From: Bacteroidia bacterium
GTDB lineage: Bacteria > Bacteroidota > Bacteroidia > B-17B0 > Aurantibacillaceae
Direction of reading: 5' to 3'
Assembly (NCBI GenBank): GCA_016787785.1
Contig: JAEUTO010000002.1
Coordinates: 1 to 64,000 of the forward strand
Length of the DNA: 64,000 bases
This document shows, in pieces, positions 23,058-33,137 of this stretch (position 1 is the stretch's first letter; every line of letters begins with the position of its first letter). The notes under the pieces are model-generated. The model saw only the letters and a list, made by a program, of their open reading frames with translations. It searched no databases and had not been told where the DNA came from. The position numbers were made by a program, and so were the translations under genes.

Positions 23058-24080
23058 ATGAAAAATTTATTATCCTTAACAGCAGCGGCAGTATTATTAA
23101 CCGCAGCATGCAGCGCCCCAAAGCTCTCGAGCTATGCGGCAAAGACCGATCTTAAAAGTAAAGCCAAGTACGATTTTAACCAAGGCAAAATTCGCGAAAA
23201 CGGAAAAGGTTTCGCTATAGACATGGCCGCTTTAGGAAAAATGCCAAAACGAATTGCCCTTGTATCTTTTTATATTACCGATCCGGGAATCACCAAAATA
23301 AGTGGAACCAATCAAACCGGAAAGTCATTTAATACTACTAACACCGGTAGCGCCAACGGAAAAATCTTCGCAAACGATTTTTCATCAAAAAGTATTGAAA
23401 CTATTAAAGCGTCATTTAAGACTTATGGCATAGACATATTAACACCAAGTGAGTTTTTAACTGATGATGACAAAAAACAAGCTTACAACGATTTTGTTGT
23501 AAAGCACACCAACTTAAATAAGCTTGGAGAAAAGTTAAGTAAATGGGGGAAAAAACTTGGCAATGCCGGAACAACTCTTGAAATGGATGAGGCCGCAGAC
23601 GGCTACAATCTAATCAAAATAAATAAAAAAGAATCGAGCGATGATAAAAAGAAAAGTGTTCCGCCTCAAAACTTAAGCGGAAGCCTGGACGGACAAATGA
23701 TAGAATCGATTGGCTACGATCTCTGCAAAAGTCTTGAAGTAGACGCTGTGTTAATTATCTTCAATACACAATTGGCAGATACAAAATGGTCTAAAACTCG
23801 TTTTTGGTTGAGCGCTGTAAATATGCATATACTTGGGCCGAACCCAACTCCCCTTAAAGAAGGTAAAAAAGATAATAATTTTTACAGCAAAGGTTTATTC
23901 TATTGCGGTGTGCGCATGCCATTTAAAAAAGGACTTTGCATAAACCCAAAAATAAAAGATGAAGTTAAGAAAACCGAAAACGACAAATTAAATTATGTTG
24001 CTTACAACAATATGATGGCAGGTTGCGCTAATAAAATTGGAAGTTACTTGCAAAAAGAACTTGATAAAGGAAAAAAATAA
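23058..24080 (+). CDS. Exported lipoprotein of unknown function
   Basis: 340 residues from the ATG at 23058, chosen because MKNLLSLTAAAVLLTAACSA is a lipoprotein signal with lipobox LTAAC; a frame from 23004 adds 18 residues that would hide it. The body is mixed alpha/beta and includes KRIALVSFYITDPGITKISG and GQMIESIGYDLCKSLEVDAV, the latter recalling a nucleotide-independent LpoB-like or CsgG-like fold, but I cannot assign a family. It lies 67 bp upstream of the OmpA-like gene on the same strand. Confidence 0.6.
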   Translation: MKNLLSLTAAAVLLTAACSAPKLSSYAAKTDLKSKAKYDFNQGKIRENGKGFAIDMAALGKMPKRIALVSFYITDPGITKISGTNQTGKSFNTTNTGSANGKIFANDFSSKSIETIKASFKTYGIDILTPSEFLTDDDKKQAYNDFVVKHTNLNKLGEKLSKWGKKLGNAGTTLEMDEAADGYNLIKINKKESSDDKKKSVPPQNLSGSLDGQMIESIGYDLCKSLEVDAVLIIFNTQLADTKWSKTRFWLSAVNMHILGPNPTPLKEGKKDNNFYSKGLFYCGVRMPFKKGLCINPKIKDEVKKTENDKLNYVAYNNMMAGCANKIGSYLQKELDKGKK

Positions 24081-24147
24081 TTTTATCAATCAATTTAAGC
24101 CTCATTAAGCATTATTGCGAGGTGAGGCTTTCTTTAAAAATTATCCC

Positions 24148-26271
24148 ATGACAACTTTTATACGATCGCTTAGTGCGACATTATTTTTGCTTTTTATAAT
24201 TCCTGTTAACTTAAATGCTCAGGAAATTCAATGGGCATTTTCTATAAATTACGATAACGAAATAACCAATAAAGATCAATTCAACGCCCGCATGGCAACG
24301 GGCGCGCCTGATGCCAAAAATTATGGCGAAGCAAGTAAACGTTGTGCAACCGCCAACAAACAAAAAAATGCGCAACTATGGCTCGATCTTAAAACACCGC
24401 AAGAAGCCAAACAAATACTAATAGTTGAAAATAATTCCTGCGGCAATATTGTAAAAGTAGAATTATTGGACGAAGAAGGAACAGGAACGCCGGTGTATGA
24501 AAAACCTGCCGATCCAGTGAATACAGGCTATCGTTTATTTACAATTAACATTCCTGAACGCACAAAAAAAATTAAAACCATTAAAATAAAAATAAGTGGT
24601 GTGGCTGCAAAAGCCGAACCGCAAATAGATGCAGTAGGTGTTTTGGATGCCGACACAAAATACACCTTTGACGAGATCATAAAAAAATACAACATCAATA
24701 AACCGGAATTTACAAAAACAGAAGACGCAAGCGCCGCAAATTTTGTATATGGTTTTGACAAAAAAAATATTAATGTATTAAATGTGAAAAAAGACATCAA
24801 CACATTGCTCAAAGGTTTAAGGCCAGGCGAATCGGGAAATCTTGGTGGCAGAGTAAATTCAGAATACGATGAAATTGCGCCAATTATTTCGCCGGATGAA
24901 AAAACACTATTCTTTATTCGCTCAATTACAAACGAAGATATTTGGTATAGCGAATGGAGTAAAAACGACACTGCCTGGGGTAATGCGCAACGTATGGGCA
25001 AACCGTTTAACGACCACACTGTAAATAAAGTAGTAGGTATTACACCTGATGGAAATACCATGCTGGTTAAAGGTGCCTACAAAAACGGCGCTGTAATAAG
25101 TAGTTTTGGGTTTTCTTTCAGCAAACGCATTATGGGCGGATGGTCGGTACCTGAAAAAATAAAATTAAAAGGTTATGACGATATGGTGAAAGGAGCATAC
25201 GTAGGTTCATACTATGCTAATGATGGTAAAACATTACTAACCAGTTTTTCTGAAACAAAAGAAAGTGAATTCAACGACATCTATGTAAGCTTTTTTAATG
25301 AAAAAGATAACTCCTGGAGTAAACCGATGAATCTTGGAAAAAATTTTAATACACCATACAAAGAAGATACGCCCTTTTTAGCCTCTGATGGCGTAACCTT
25401 ATACTTTAGCAGTGATAGGCCGGGTGGCCTTGGCAAACGAGATATTTTTTTCGCAAAACGGTTGGATGACACCTGGTTAAACTGGAGTGCAGCTGTTAAC
25501 CTAGGTTCAACCATTAATACAGTAGGTGATGATGCCAACTACAGCATTGCCGCATCTGGCTATTATGCTTACATGGTAAGCACACGTAACGCCATTGGTG
25601 GAAGTGATATAGTTAGAATTAAATTAAAGGACGAAATAAAACCAAACCCCGTAGTTTTAGTAAGCGGTAAAGTTATTAACGCAAAAACAAAAGAAAATAT
25701 TGACGCAACTATTCTTTACCAATTTTTACCAGACGGTGCCGAAGCCGGCATTGCGCGAAGTAATCCAAACAACGGCGATTATAAAATAGTTTTGCCTTAC
25801 GGCAAAAATTATTCTTTTAACGCTAACGCTCCAGGGTTCATCGCGGTATCAGATAATTTAGATCTTTCAGACATCTCAGAGTACAAAGAAATTACACGCG
25901 ATCTTTATTTAGTTCCTGTAGAAATAGGAGAAACTATTCGTTTGAATAATATCTTTTTTGAAACGGCTAAATGGGATCTGCTTCCAACTTCTTTTCTTGA
26001 ATTAGATAAATTAGTGAAGATACTTTCTGACAATCCCGTTATGGAGATTACAATATCGGGACATACAGATAATGTGGGCAATGATGATGCTAACCAAACT
26101 TTATCTGCTAACAGAGCAAGATCTGTTGTTGATTACCTCGTATCCAAAGGTATTGCAGCCGGAAGATTTCAGCAAGCAGGTTTTGGTGAGACCAAACCAA
26201 TTGCTACAAACGACACTGACGAAGGAAAAGCGTTAAATCGCAGGGTTGAATTTACAATTAATAAAAAATGA
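24148..26271 (+). CDS. OmpA-family protein with PD40-type propeller repeats
   Basis: 707 residues from the ATG at 24148 (MTTFIRSLSATLFLLFIIPV signal; the longer frame from 24115 is discarded). Order: a discoidin-like beta-sandwich (about 30-180), WD40-like PD40 repeats (about 235-500) with IAPIISPDEKTLFFIRS and LASDGVTLYFSSDRPGG, a carboxypeptidase regulatory-like domain (about 505-590), then the OmpA peptidoglycan-binding domain (about 600-707), ISGHTDNVGNDDANQTLSAN. It should anchor the outer membrane to peptidoglycan. PorE of the type IX system has a related PD40-CRD-OmpA layout with TPRs, which are not seen here. Confidence 0.85.
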   Translation: MTTFIRSLSATLFLLFIIPVNLNAQEIQWAFSINYDNEITNKDQFNARMATGAPDAKNYGEASKRCATANKQKNAQLWLDLKTPQEAKQILIVENNSCGNIVKVELLDEEGTGTPVYEKPADPVNTGYRLFTINIPERTKKIKTIKIKISGVAAKAEPQIDAVGVLDADTKYTFDEIIKKYNINKPEFTKTEDASAANFVYGFDKKNINVLNVKKDINTLLKGLRPGESGNLGGRVNSEYDEIAPIISPDEKTLFFIRSITNEDIWYSEWSKNDTAWGNAQRMGKPFNDHTVNKVVGITPDGNTMLVKGAYKNGAVISSFGFSFSKRIMGGWSVPEKIKLKGYDDMVKGAYVGSYYANDGKTLLTSFSETKESEFNDIYVSFFNEKDNSWSKPMNLGKNFNTPYKEDTPFLASDGVTLYFSSDRPGGLGKRDIFFAKRLDDTWLNWSAAVNLGSTINTVGDDANYSIAASGYYAYMVSTRNAIGGSDIVRIKLKDEIKPNPVVLVSGKVINAKTKENIDATILYQFLPDGAEAGIARSNPNNGDYKIVLPYGKNYSFNANAPGFIAVSDNLDLSDISEYKEITRDLYLVPVEIGETIRLNNIFFETAKWDLLPTSFLELDKLVKILSDNPVMEITISGHTDNVGNDDANQTLSANRARSVVDYLVSKGIAAGRFQQAGFGETKPIATNDTDEGKALNRRVEFTINKK

Positions 26272-26402
26272 TCTGTTGATGCGTGCGGTTGATCTATTGT
26301 GGGAGAGCAACTCTTTAGTTAGGGTTGCTCTTTTTTGCTTCATACCTAAAGTAATTCATTTATTCCACAAACGTAATTTTATGTGCATATTTGTGGTAGC
26401 GC

Positions 26403-27455
26403 ATGGCTATCACAAAACTAAACATACAGGAGTTTCTTCAGCTAACACAAAAGCAAATCGTAGTAGATGTAAGAAGTCCGGGTGAGTATGAACATGCTCA
26501 TATTCCGGGCGCCATTTCACTACCGCTTTTTACAAATGAAGAACGGAAAGTTGTTGGTACTGCTTATAAAAAAGAGAGCAGAGAAAGAGCCATAAAAATT
26601 GGTCTCGATTATTTTGGAACCAAAACAGTAAAACTCATTGAAGAAGTTGAAAAATTAGTTGCCGAGAAAAAAGCAAAAGAAATTGGCGTTCACTGTTGGC
26701 GTGGAGGCATGCGTAGTGCAGCTATTGCGTGGTTGTTAGATCTTTATGGTTTTAAAGTGTATTTACTCCATGGAGGCTATAAAGCTTATCGTAATTACGC
26801 CATTCAACAATTTACTAAAAATTACGATTTACGAATTATAGGTGGTTATACAGGTAGTAATAAAACCGGCGTGTTAAACGAATTAAAAAAAGCTAAGGAA
26901 AAAATTATCGACCTTGAAGCATTGGCTTTACATAAAGGTTCGGCCTTTGGAAATTTAGATCTTCATGCTCAACCTTCGCAGGAAATGTTTGAGAATTTAT
27001 TGGCTGCAGAATTAGATAAACATAACGCTAATAATTCTTCGGGTATTATTTGGCTCGAAGATGAAAGCCAGCGCCTGGGAAATGTAAATGTGCCGCTACC
27101 ATTCTTTAAAAGTATGCGTGAATGTCCGGTAATATTTTTAAATATTCCGTTTGAAGAAAGATTAAAGCATATTATTGTTGATTATGGAAAGTTTAGTAAA
27201 GAAAAGATCATTAACGCCATCGTGCGTATTAAGAAAAAATTAGGTGGTCTGGAAACAAAAAATGCAGTCAACTTTATTTTAGAGGATGATATGGCAAATT
27301 GTTTTTCCGTGCTTTTAAAATATTACGATAAGCTTTACTTACGAAATACATATAAAAGAGAAGAGGCTGAGAAAAAAATAACCACACTTGAAATAAGTTC
27401 GGTTGATGCAAAAATAAATTCAGAAAAAATAATTAAGCATGTCTACAACAGATAA
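26403..27455 (+). CDS. mnmH: tRNA 2-selenouridine synthase
   Basis: A 350-residue protein with an N-terminal rhodanese domain (DVRSPGEYEHAHIPGA at 22-37, active-site Cys98 in HCWRGGMRS) and a C-terminal P-loop domain (IIGGYTGSNKTGVL at about 140). MnmH/SelU replaces the sulfur of 2-thiouridine at the wobble base with selenium using selenophosphate. The next gene is selD, which makes that selenophosphate, with an overlap of 17 bp, so the two are coupled. The pair supports a selenouridine trait; selenocysteine genes are not seen. Confidence 0.93.
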   Translation: MAITKLNIQEFLQLTQKQIVVDVRSPGEYEHAHIPGAISLPLFTNEERKVVGTAYKKESRERAIKIGLDYFGTKTVKLIEEVEKLVAEKKAKEIGVHCWRGGMRSAAIAWLLDLYGFKVYLLHGGYKAYRNYAIQQFTKNYDLRIIGGYTGSNKTGVLNELKKAKEKIIDLEALALHKGSAFGNLDLHAQPSQEMFENLLAAELDKHNANNSSGIIWLEDESQRLGNVNVPLPFFKSMRECPVIFLNIPFEERLKHIIVDYGKFSKEKIINAIVRIKKKLGGLETKNAVNFILEDDMANCFSVLLKYYDKLYLRNTYKREEAEKKITTLEISSVDAKINSEKIIKHVYNR

Positions 27456-28512
27456 TACATTTTCCCTTACTCAATATGCGCACGGCGCGGGCTGCGGTTG
27501 TAAAATTGCGCCACAGGTTTTAAAAGAGATATTGCAGGGTTCTGTTTCACAGCCCGGAAAAAATTTATTGGTTGGCAACAGCAGCAATGATGATGCCGCC
27601 GTATATGATCTTGAAAACGGCACTGCATTGATTTCTACTACCGATTTTTTTATGCCCATTGTTGATGATGCTTTTGATTTTGGAAGAATTGCTGCAGCAA
27701 ATGCAATTAGCGATGTATATGCAATGGGTGGTAAACCCATTATGGCATTAGCAATTTTAGGGTGGCCCATTCAAAAAATTCCAACATCGGTTGCGCAAAA
27801 AGTAATTGAGGGCGCAAGAACCGTTTGTGCACAAGCAGGAATTGCATTGGCAGGTGGACACAGTATTGATACGTTAGAACCTATGTTTGGTTTATCGGTA
27901 AATGGATTGATCGATATAAAAGACCTTAAAAAAAATGATACAGCACAAGAAGGCGATATTCTCTTTTTAACTAAGGCAATTGGCGTTGGCGTATTATCCA
28001 CAGCGCAAAAAAGAGGCTTGTTAAAAGAGGAAGACAAACTTATTTTAATAGAGCAATTAACACAATTAAATACTATTGGAGAAAAATTGGGAAAGTTAAG
28101 CGGCGTGACAGCAATGACAGATGTTACAGGTTTTGGTCTTTTAGGTCATTTGATAGAAATGGCAAAGGGCAGTAATTTATCTGCAGTTATTGATTATTCT
28201 GCAGTACCAAAAATTTCTTCTGTATCTTTTTACTTAAAACAAAACACCATACCTGACGCAACTTTTAGAAATTGGAATGCTTATAGTGCCGATACAGAAA
28301 TAAAACCCAATGTAGATGTAATGGAAGCATTTAATTTATTGCCCGATCCGCAAACGAACGGCGGCCTGTTATTTTCTGCAACACCCACGGCTGTAGAAGA
28401 AATAAAAGACTTGTTAAAAAAGAATGGGCTCGAAAATTTTATCACACCAATAGGTAAAATGATAAAAAAAGAAGAAAAAGTGATAAGAATTGAGAAATCC
28501 TTATCTTCGTAG
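27439..28512 (+). CDS. selD: Selenide, water dikinase
   Basis: A 357-residue enzyme making selenophosphate from selenide and ATP. The N-terminal catalytic motif is GAGCGCKIAP, with Cys19 and Lys22 in the place of the family's catalytic Cys/Sec and Lys, so this SelD uses cysteine. AIRS-like features follow: DDAAVYDL, AISDVYAMGGKPIMALAILG, GGHSID and TDVTGFGLLGH. It overlaps mnmH by 17 bp and ends 43 bp before nadK. Confidence 0.95.
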   Translation: MSTTDNTFSLTQYAHGAGCGCKIAPQVLKEILQGSVSQPGKNLLVGNSSNDDAAVYDLENGTALISTTDFFMPIVDDAFDFGRIAAANAISDVYAMGGKPIMALAILGWPIQKIPTSVAQKVIEGARTVCAQAGIALAGGHSIDTLEPMFGLSVNGLIDIKDLKKNDTAQEGDILFLTKAIGVGVLSTAQKRGLLKEEDKLILIEQLTQLNTIGEKLGKLSGVTAMTDVTGFGLLGHLIEMAKGSNLSAVIDYSAVPKISSVSFYLKQNTIPDATFRNWNAYSADTEIKPNVDVMEAFNLLPDPQTNGGLLFSATPTAVEEIKDLLKKNGLENFITPIGKMIKKEEKVIRIEKSLSS

Positions 28513-28555
28513 TGCCTGAAACAAATTACCGTCTAAATTTAAACCAGCCTTACAC

Positions 28556-29434
28556 ATGACAATTGCAGTTTACGCTCGTTCAACAAAAGATAATCATTCA
28601 GCTTACATCGAACAAATTTACACAATACTCAAAGCAGAGAAGGTGGATTTGATCATATATGAACCGTATTATAAATTCCTAAAAGAAACTTATAAGTTAG
28701 ATCTGCCAATTGAAACTTTTTCAAATTCTGAAGAGTTGATATCTAAAGGATCTTACTTAATTTGTTTAGGCGGCGATGGTACCATGCTTGAAACGGTTGC
28801 TTTCGTAAAAAATTCCGGCATTCCCGTTCTTGGCGTAAACACTGGTCGTTTGGGTTTCCTTGCTTCTGTAAATAAAGATGATCTTACCAAGGCATTATTA
28901 CAATTATTAAAAGAACAATTTACTTTAGATAAACGTGAATTAATTGAGATCACCGGCTGCGCTAATTGCTTTGAAGATGTAAATTATGCTTTAAATGAAT
29001 TTACTATCCACAAAAAAGATAGTAGCGCCATGATAAATATTGATACTTATATCGACGGCGTTTTTCTTAACTCTTATTTTGCTGATGGGCTGATTGTTTC
29101 TACACCTACTGGTTCTACAGCATATTCGTTAAGTTGCGGCGGGCCAATCATGATGCCCGACTCAGATAATTTTATCATCACCCCAATTGCGCCACATAAT
29201 TTAACTGTACGTCCAATTGTTGTTTCAAACAATAAACAAATTAGTTTTAAAGTAAGCGGCCGAAGCGATAGCTTTAATATAGCTCTCGATTCGCGCAGCG
29301 CCCAAATACCTTCCAACTCCGAAATAATTATTAAAAAAGCCAATTTCAGGATCAATCTTATTAATCTCGAAGGGCAGCATTTCTTCACCACCTTACGCAA
29401 TAAAATGATGTGGGGGCTTGATAGACGGCAATAA
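28556..29434 (+). CDS. nadK: NAD kinase
   Basis: A 292-residue NAD kinase. The diphosphate-binding motif GGDGT is at 72-76 (LGGDGTMLETVAFVKNSGIP), followed by VLGVNTGRLGFLAS, then NEFTIHKKD and DGLIVSTPTGSTAYSLSCGG around residue 180. It phosphorylates NAD to NADP in the cytosol. It lies downstream of selD with a short gap, so it may share that transcript. The next gene has its own promoter. Confidence 0.95.
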   Translation: MTIAVYARSTKDNHSAYIEQIYTILKAEKVDLIIYEPYYKFLKETYKLDLPIETFSNSEELISKGSYLICLGGDGTMLETVAFVKNSGIPVLGVNTGRLGFLASVNKDDLTKALLQLLKEQFTLDKRELIEITGCANCFEDVNYALNEFTIHKKDSSAMINIDTYIDGVFLNSYFADGLIVSTPTGSTAYSLSCGGPIMMPDSDNFIITPIAPHNLTVRPIVVSNNKQISFKVSGRSDSFNIALDSRSAQIPSNSEIIIKKANFRINLINLEGQHFFTTLRNKMMWGLDRRQ

Positions 29435-29453
29435 GTATATCTAAACGGTTTAG

Positions 29454-29484
29454 TTGTTTCTTTGATTTTATTTTTTTAGATTTG
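29454..29484 (+). promoter_or_regulatory. Bacteroidota-type promoter of the metalloprotease gene
   Basis: A TTG at 29454-29456 is followed 20 bases later by TAGATTTG (29477-29484), an exact TAnnTTTG -7 box. This matches the sigma-ABfr promoter layout. The ATG at 29506 lies 22 bases downstream, giving a leader of about 17 bases. Confidence 0.65.
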
Positions 29485-29505
29485 GGTATATATATCAATA
29501 TCCAC

Positions 29506-31812
29506 ATGAAAAAAACTACACTATTATTATCCCTGGGTTTACTATTTTCTTTTGGCATTAGTGCACAAAGTAATAACGATAAATTCTGGTCGCCAATTAG
29601 CGAATCGGCAATTAACCAAACAGGCAAAAGACAAATAGTTCCTAATAAATATTTGGCTTTTCAATTGAACGGTAACGATCTTCAAACACAATTGCTTACC
29701 GCGCCTCACGAAAACAATGTGAGAATAAACCAAAGCACTTGTATAATTACATTACCGTTGCCAAACGGAACTCTTCAAAAATTTAAAGTTGTTGAAAGTC
29801 CTATTATGGAAGATGGGTTGGCTGCGCAGTTTCCCAACATTAAAACATATAGCATAAAAGGTATTGACGATGCTTATGCAAATGGAAAATTAGACTGGAC
29901 GCCTGAATTTGGTTTTCACGGAATGGTGCGCTCTATAAATGGTGATTATTTTATTGATCCATATTGCTTACAAAATGTAAAAGATTACATTACTTATTAT
30001 ACAGCAGATTTTGTAAAAGACCCGTCACAAACTCTTCCTGAAGTTGGCGTTCTTCCAAACAAAGATGAGAAAGCACAATCATCAACTTCACCTAAAAAAA
30101 AAGGCGAAAACGAAACAACAATAAGTAGTGTGCCTCCTGCAGTTTGTGTTGGTGCTCAATTAAGAAAATACCGTTTAGCAGTTGCTTGTACAGGCGAGTA
30201 TGCTGTGGCAGCTACAGGATCTACTACACCAACCGTAGCGCAAACATTAGCAAAAATTGTTACAAGTGTTAACCGCGTTGACGGTGTTTATGAAACTGAA
30301 GTAGCAGTGCGTTTAGTGCTTGTTGCAACAGAAACAAATGTTGTTTATACATCTGCAGCTACAGATCCTTTTAATGGAAATAACAATGCAAATACTTTGA
30401 TTGGCGAAAGTCAAAGTGTAATTACAGCTAGCATTGGAACAGCAAATTTTGATATCGGTCACACATTTAGTACCGGTGGCGGCGGATTGGCCGGCCTTGG
30501 CGTTGTTTGTAACAACGGGCAAAAAGCAAGCGGTATTACAGGAAGTCCTAGTCCTGTTGGCGACCCATATGACATTGATTATGTAGCTCACGAAATGGGT
30601 CATCAGTTTGCAGGTAATCATACATTTAATTCAACAGTTGGTAGCTGCGGTGGCGGAAACAGAAATGCATCAACAGCTGTTGAGCCCGGCAGCGGTATTA
30701 CAATTATGGCGTATGCAGGTATTTGTGGTTCTCAAGATCTTGCGCCTAATAGCATTGCTTATTTTCACGCGATCAGTTACGACGAGATCGTAAATTTTAC
30801 AAACGGTGGTAGCGGTAACTCTTGTCCGGTAACAACCACAACCGGTAATCAACCTCCAGTTGTTACAGGTTCAGGCAATTATGTTGTACCTAAATCTACT
30901 CCCTTTATTTTAACAGGTAGCGCTTTAGATCCGGATGGAGACGTTTTAACGTATTCTTGGGAAGAAACAGATCTTGGTGTTTCGGGTAACTGGAATTCTG
31001 GTAACAAGAATTTTTTTATGTCTTACACGCCTACTCCAACACCTTCGCGTATGTTCCCCAAACAAAGTGTTGTATTAAGTGGAAATTATACAGGAACAAA
31101 AGGCGAATACGTTCCTGCAACGCAACAAACTTTACAATTTAGATTAACCGCCCGCGATAACAAAATGGGCGGCGGCGGCGTTTGTTATGCTATTAATAAC
31201 GTAACTGTTTCCGGTACTGCTGGCCCTTTAGCCGTAACTTATCCTGATGCTGCTGCAATTGTATGGGGCGTTGGCACACCTCAAACAATCACATGGGCTG
31301 TAAACGGAACTAATGCTGCCCCGGTTTCTTGTGATTCTGTGAGAGTTTTAATTTCATATAATGGCGGAACAACTTATAGTACTTTAATAGGCTCAACTCC
31401 AAATGATGGTACAGAATTAATTACTGCACCAACATTAACTGCAACAATAGCTACTTGTAGAATTAAAGTTGAATCAAAAGGAAATATCTTTTATGATGTA
31501 AGTAATAATAATTTTACTATTTCAATTAACGTTGGTTTAAGTTCGTTATCAAAATCTAATCCAATTGGTTTATCGGTTTGGCCTAACCCATTTAGTAATC
31601 AGGTAAATTTTGCTGTTGGAAATTTACAAGCAGAAAGTTTAACCGAAGTTAAAGTTATAGATGTTTTAGGAAAAGTAATTTTACAAAAAAACTATACTAA
31701 TAAAACCGAGCTTAACGAAACGCTTGATCTTTCAGGTGTAAGTACTGGTGTTTATTTTATTAATGTAACAAATAACAACAAAACTGCTTTTTACAGAGTT
31801 GTAAAAAACTAG
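29506..31812 (+). CDS. Secreted reprolysin-like metalloprotease with T9SS domain
   Basis: 768 residues from the ATG at 29506 (MKKTTLLLSLGLLFSFGIS signal). The catalytic zinc site is YVAHEMGHQFAGNHTFN near residue 361, an extended HExxHxxGxxH of the reprolysin/metzincin type, with a Met-turn candidate in IMAYAGICG. A propeptide probably spans about 25-200. Fibronectin/PKD-like domains follow, and the last ~80 residues are a type IX sorting domain (LSVWPNPFSNQVNFAV, then VIDVLGKVILQKNY). It is a secreted protease. Transcription ends at the hairpin at 31831-31861. Confidence 0.9.
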   Translation: MKKTTLLLSLGLLFSFGISAQSNNDKFWSPISESAINQTGKRQIVPNKYLAFQLNGNDLQTQLLTAPHENNVRINQSTCIITLPLPNGTLQKFKVVESPIMEDGLAAQFPNIKTYSIKGIDDAYANGKLDWTPEFGFHGMVRSINGDYFIDPYCLQNVKDYITYYTADFVKDPSQTLPEVGVLPNKDEKAQSSTSPKKKGENETTISSVPPAVCVGAQLRKYRLAVACTGEYAVAATGSTTPTVAQTLAKIVTSVNRVDGVYETEVAVRLVLVATETNVVYTSAATDPFNGNNNANTLIGESQSVITASIGTANFDIGHTFSTGGGGLAGLGVVCNNGQKASGITGSPSPVGDPYDIDYVAHEMGHQFAGNHTFNSTVGSCGGGNRNASTAVEPGSGITIMAYAGICGSQDLAPNSIAYFHAISYDEIVNFTNGGSGNSCPVTTTTGNQPPVVTGSGNYVVPKSTPFILTGSALDPDGDVLTYSWEETDLGVSGNWNSGNKNFFMSYTPTPTPSRMFPKQSVVLSGNYTGTKGEYVPATQQTLQFRLTARDNKMGGGGVCYAINNVTVSGTAGPLAVTYPDAAAIVWGVGTPQTITWAVNGTNAAPVSCDSVRVLISYNGGTTYSTLIGSTPNDGTELITAPTLTATIATCRIKVESKGNIFYDVSNNNFTISINVGLSSLSKSNPIGLSVWPNPFSNQVNFAVGNLQAESLTEVKVIDVLGKVILQKNYTNKTELNETLDLSGVSTGVYFINVTNNNKTAFYRVVKN

Positions 31813-31830
31813 GTTAAGATTGACGAATAA

Positions 31831-31861
31831 AAAAAGGCTGCTTATTACAAGCAGCCTTTTT
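31831..31861. terminator. Bidirectional terminator between the metalloprotease and folE
   Basis: AAAAAGGCTGCTT (31831-31843) pairs with AAGCAGCCTTTTT (31849-31861) around ATTAC, with T-tracts on both strands. It sits between two convergent genes and can end both transcripts. Confidence 0.85.
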
Positions 31862-31882
31862 TTATTTTTTATAATTACTTTA

Positions 31883-32602
31883 TTAATATTGCGTTTTCAT
31901 TTCAATATATTTTAAAAATTCCTGCTTGGTAATTTCGTTTGCAAATTTTCCACCGTAAAAAGAAGTTACAGTTGCTGAATTTGCATCCTGCACACCTCTT
32001 GATGAAACGCAAAGATGTTTAGCATCAATTAAAATGGCCACATCTTCTGTTTTTAAAACGCTTTGTAATTCTTTTGCTATTTGAATGGTTAAACGCTCTT
32101 GTACTTGTGGGCGTTTAGCAAAATATTGAACAATGCGATTTAGTTTTGATAAACCTATTACCTTTCCATTTGAAATATACGCTACATGCGCTTTTCCAAA
32201 AATAGGCACAAAATGGTGTTCGCAATTGCTGTAAAAAGTAATATCCTTTTCAACCAACATTTGATTGTATTGGTATTTATTATCAAACAGTTTTGCAACC
32301 GGTTTATTTGCAGGATCCAATCCACTAAAAATTTCTGTTACATACATTTTTGCAACCCGATTCGGCGTGCCTTTTAAACTATCGTCATTTAGATCCAAAC
32401 CAAGTGTTTCCATAATTTCTTTAAAATGGAACTCGATCTTTTTTATTTTTTCATCGTTGCTCATATCAAATGCATTTTTTTTCATAGGTGTTTCACTGCC
32501 TGAGCTCATATGCTCGTTCCCGATCTCATCAGCACTTAATTCGCTTAACAATACTGTATCGTCTTTATGCAGGGTACTCAACATAATTTCTTTCTGTTTC
32601 AT
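31883..32602 (-). CDS. folE: GTP cyclohydrolase I
   Basis: A 239-residue FolE. Zinc ligands are in FYSNCEHHFVPIFGKAHVAY (about 123-142) and KHLCVSSRGVQD (about 194-205). It converts GTP to 7,8-dihydroneopterin triphosphate, the first step of folate and of queuosine precursors. The N-terminal ~40 residues are low-complexity and longer than needed, so the ATG at 32584 is a possible alternative. It overlaps the queD gene upstream by 38 bp, so the two are co-expressed, matching substrate and next enzyme. Confidence 0.95.
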   Translation of the reverse strand: MKQKEIMLSTLHKDDTVLLSELSADEIGNEHMSSGSETPMKKNAFDMSNDEKIKKIEFHFKEIMETLGLDLNDDSLKGTPNRVAKMYVTEIFSGLDPANKPVAKLFDNKYQYNQMLVEKDITFYSNCEHHFVPIFGKAHVAYISNGKVIGLSKLNRIVQYFAKRPQVQERLTIQIAKELQSVLKTEDVAILIDAKHLCVSSRGVQDANSATVTSFYGGKFANEITKQEFLKYIEMKTQY

Positions 32603-32978
32603 ATAACACTATTTTTAGTTCGTATTTTTTTTCAAGCTTTGGGCGTAAAATATTGTAAATAACTACTGCAATATTTTCCGCCGTTGGATTTAGATCTTTA
32701 AATTCTACCGTATCTAAATTTAAATTCTTGTGGTCAAATTTTTCTATAACATGCTCTTTAATAAGATCGCTTAAAACTTTTAGATCAATAACATATCCTG
32801 TTATTGGATCAACCTCGCCAATTACTTTTACAATCAATTCGTAATTATGTCCGTGATAGTTCGCATAATTGCATTTACCAAAAAGCAAAGCATTTTCTGC
32901 ATCCGTTAGTGCGGGACTATGAAGTCTGTGCGCAGCATTAAAATGCTCTTTTCTATAAACAGCAATTTTCTGTTCCAT
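32565..32978 (-). CDS. queD: 6-carboxytetrahydropterin synthase (QueD/PTPS family), paralogue 1
   Basis: A 137-residue T-fold enzyme with HFNAAHRL (zinc His and the conserved start), FGKCNYANYHGHNYELI (catalytic Cys followed by the two zinc His in HGH) and a late Glu in LYETERNYVEY. It uses the FolE product to give 6-carboxy-tetrahydropterin for queuosine, or 6-pyruvoyl-tetrahydropterin in the PTPS branch. A second paralogue lies 159 bp upstream; which makes which product cannot be told. Confidence 0.88.
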   Translation of the reverse strand: MEQKIAVYRKEHFNAAHRLHSPALTDAENALLFGKCNYANYHGHNYELIVKVIGEVDPITGYVIDLKVLSDLIKEHVIEKFDHKNLNLDTVEFKDLNPTAENIAVVIYNILRPKLEKKYELKIVLYETERNYVEYPA

Positions 32979-33137
32979 GTTTCTTTTTTAAATCAGAAAT
33001 AGGTGGTTAGGCTATACTAATTAATTTTTATAAACGGTGTGTAAGAAGTTTGCTTACAAAGAGTTTATAAATTTGATATACAATTTTACAAAATTGTTTC
33101 CGAGAATAAAGTTAAGAATTACTTTTAGAAAAAAAAG

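Noticed and set aside
24148-26271. PorE of the type IX secretion system
   Set aside because: PD40, CRD and OmpA domains match, but the N-terminus is discoidin-like rather than TPR and no other por/gld gene is adjacent.
27439-28512. SelD as evidence for selenocysteine use
   Set aside because: The catalytic position is Cys, and no selA, selB or selC is visible; selD with mnmH is enough to explain selenouridine alone.
30313-30852. Overlapping antisense frames in the metalloprotease gene
   Set aside because: They are shadows of a well-supported gene with catalytic motifs.
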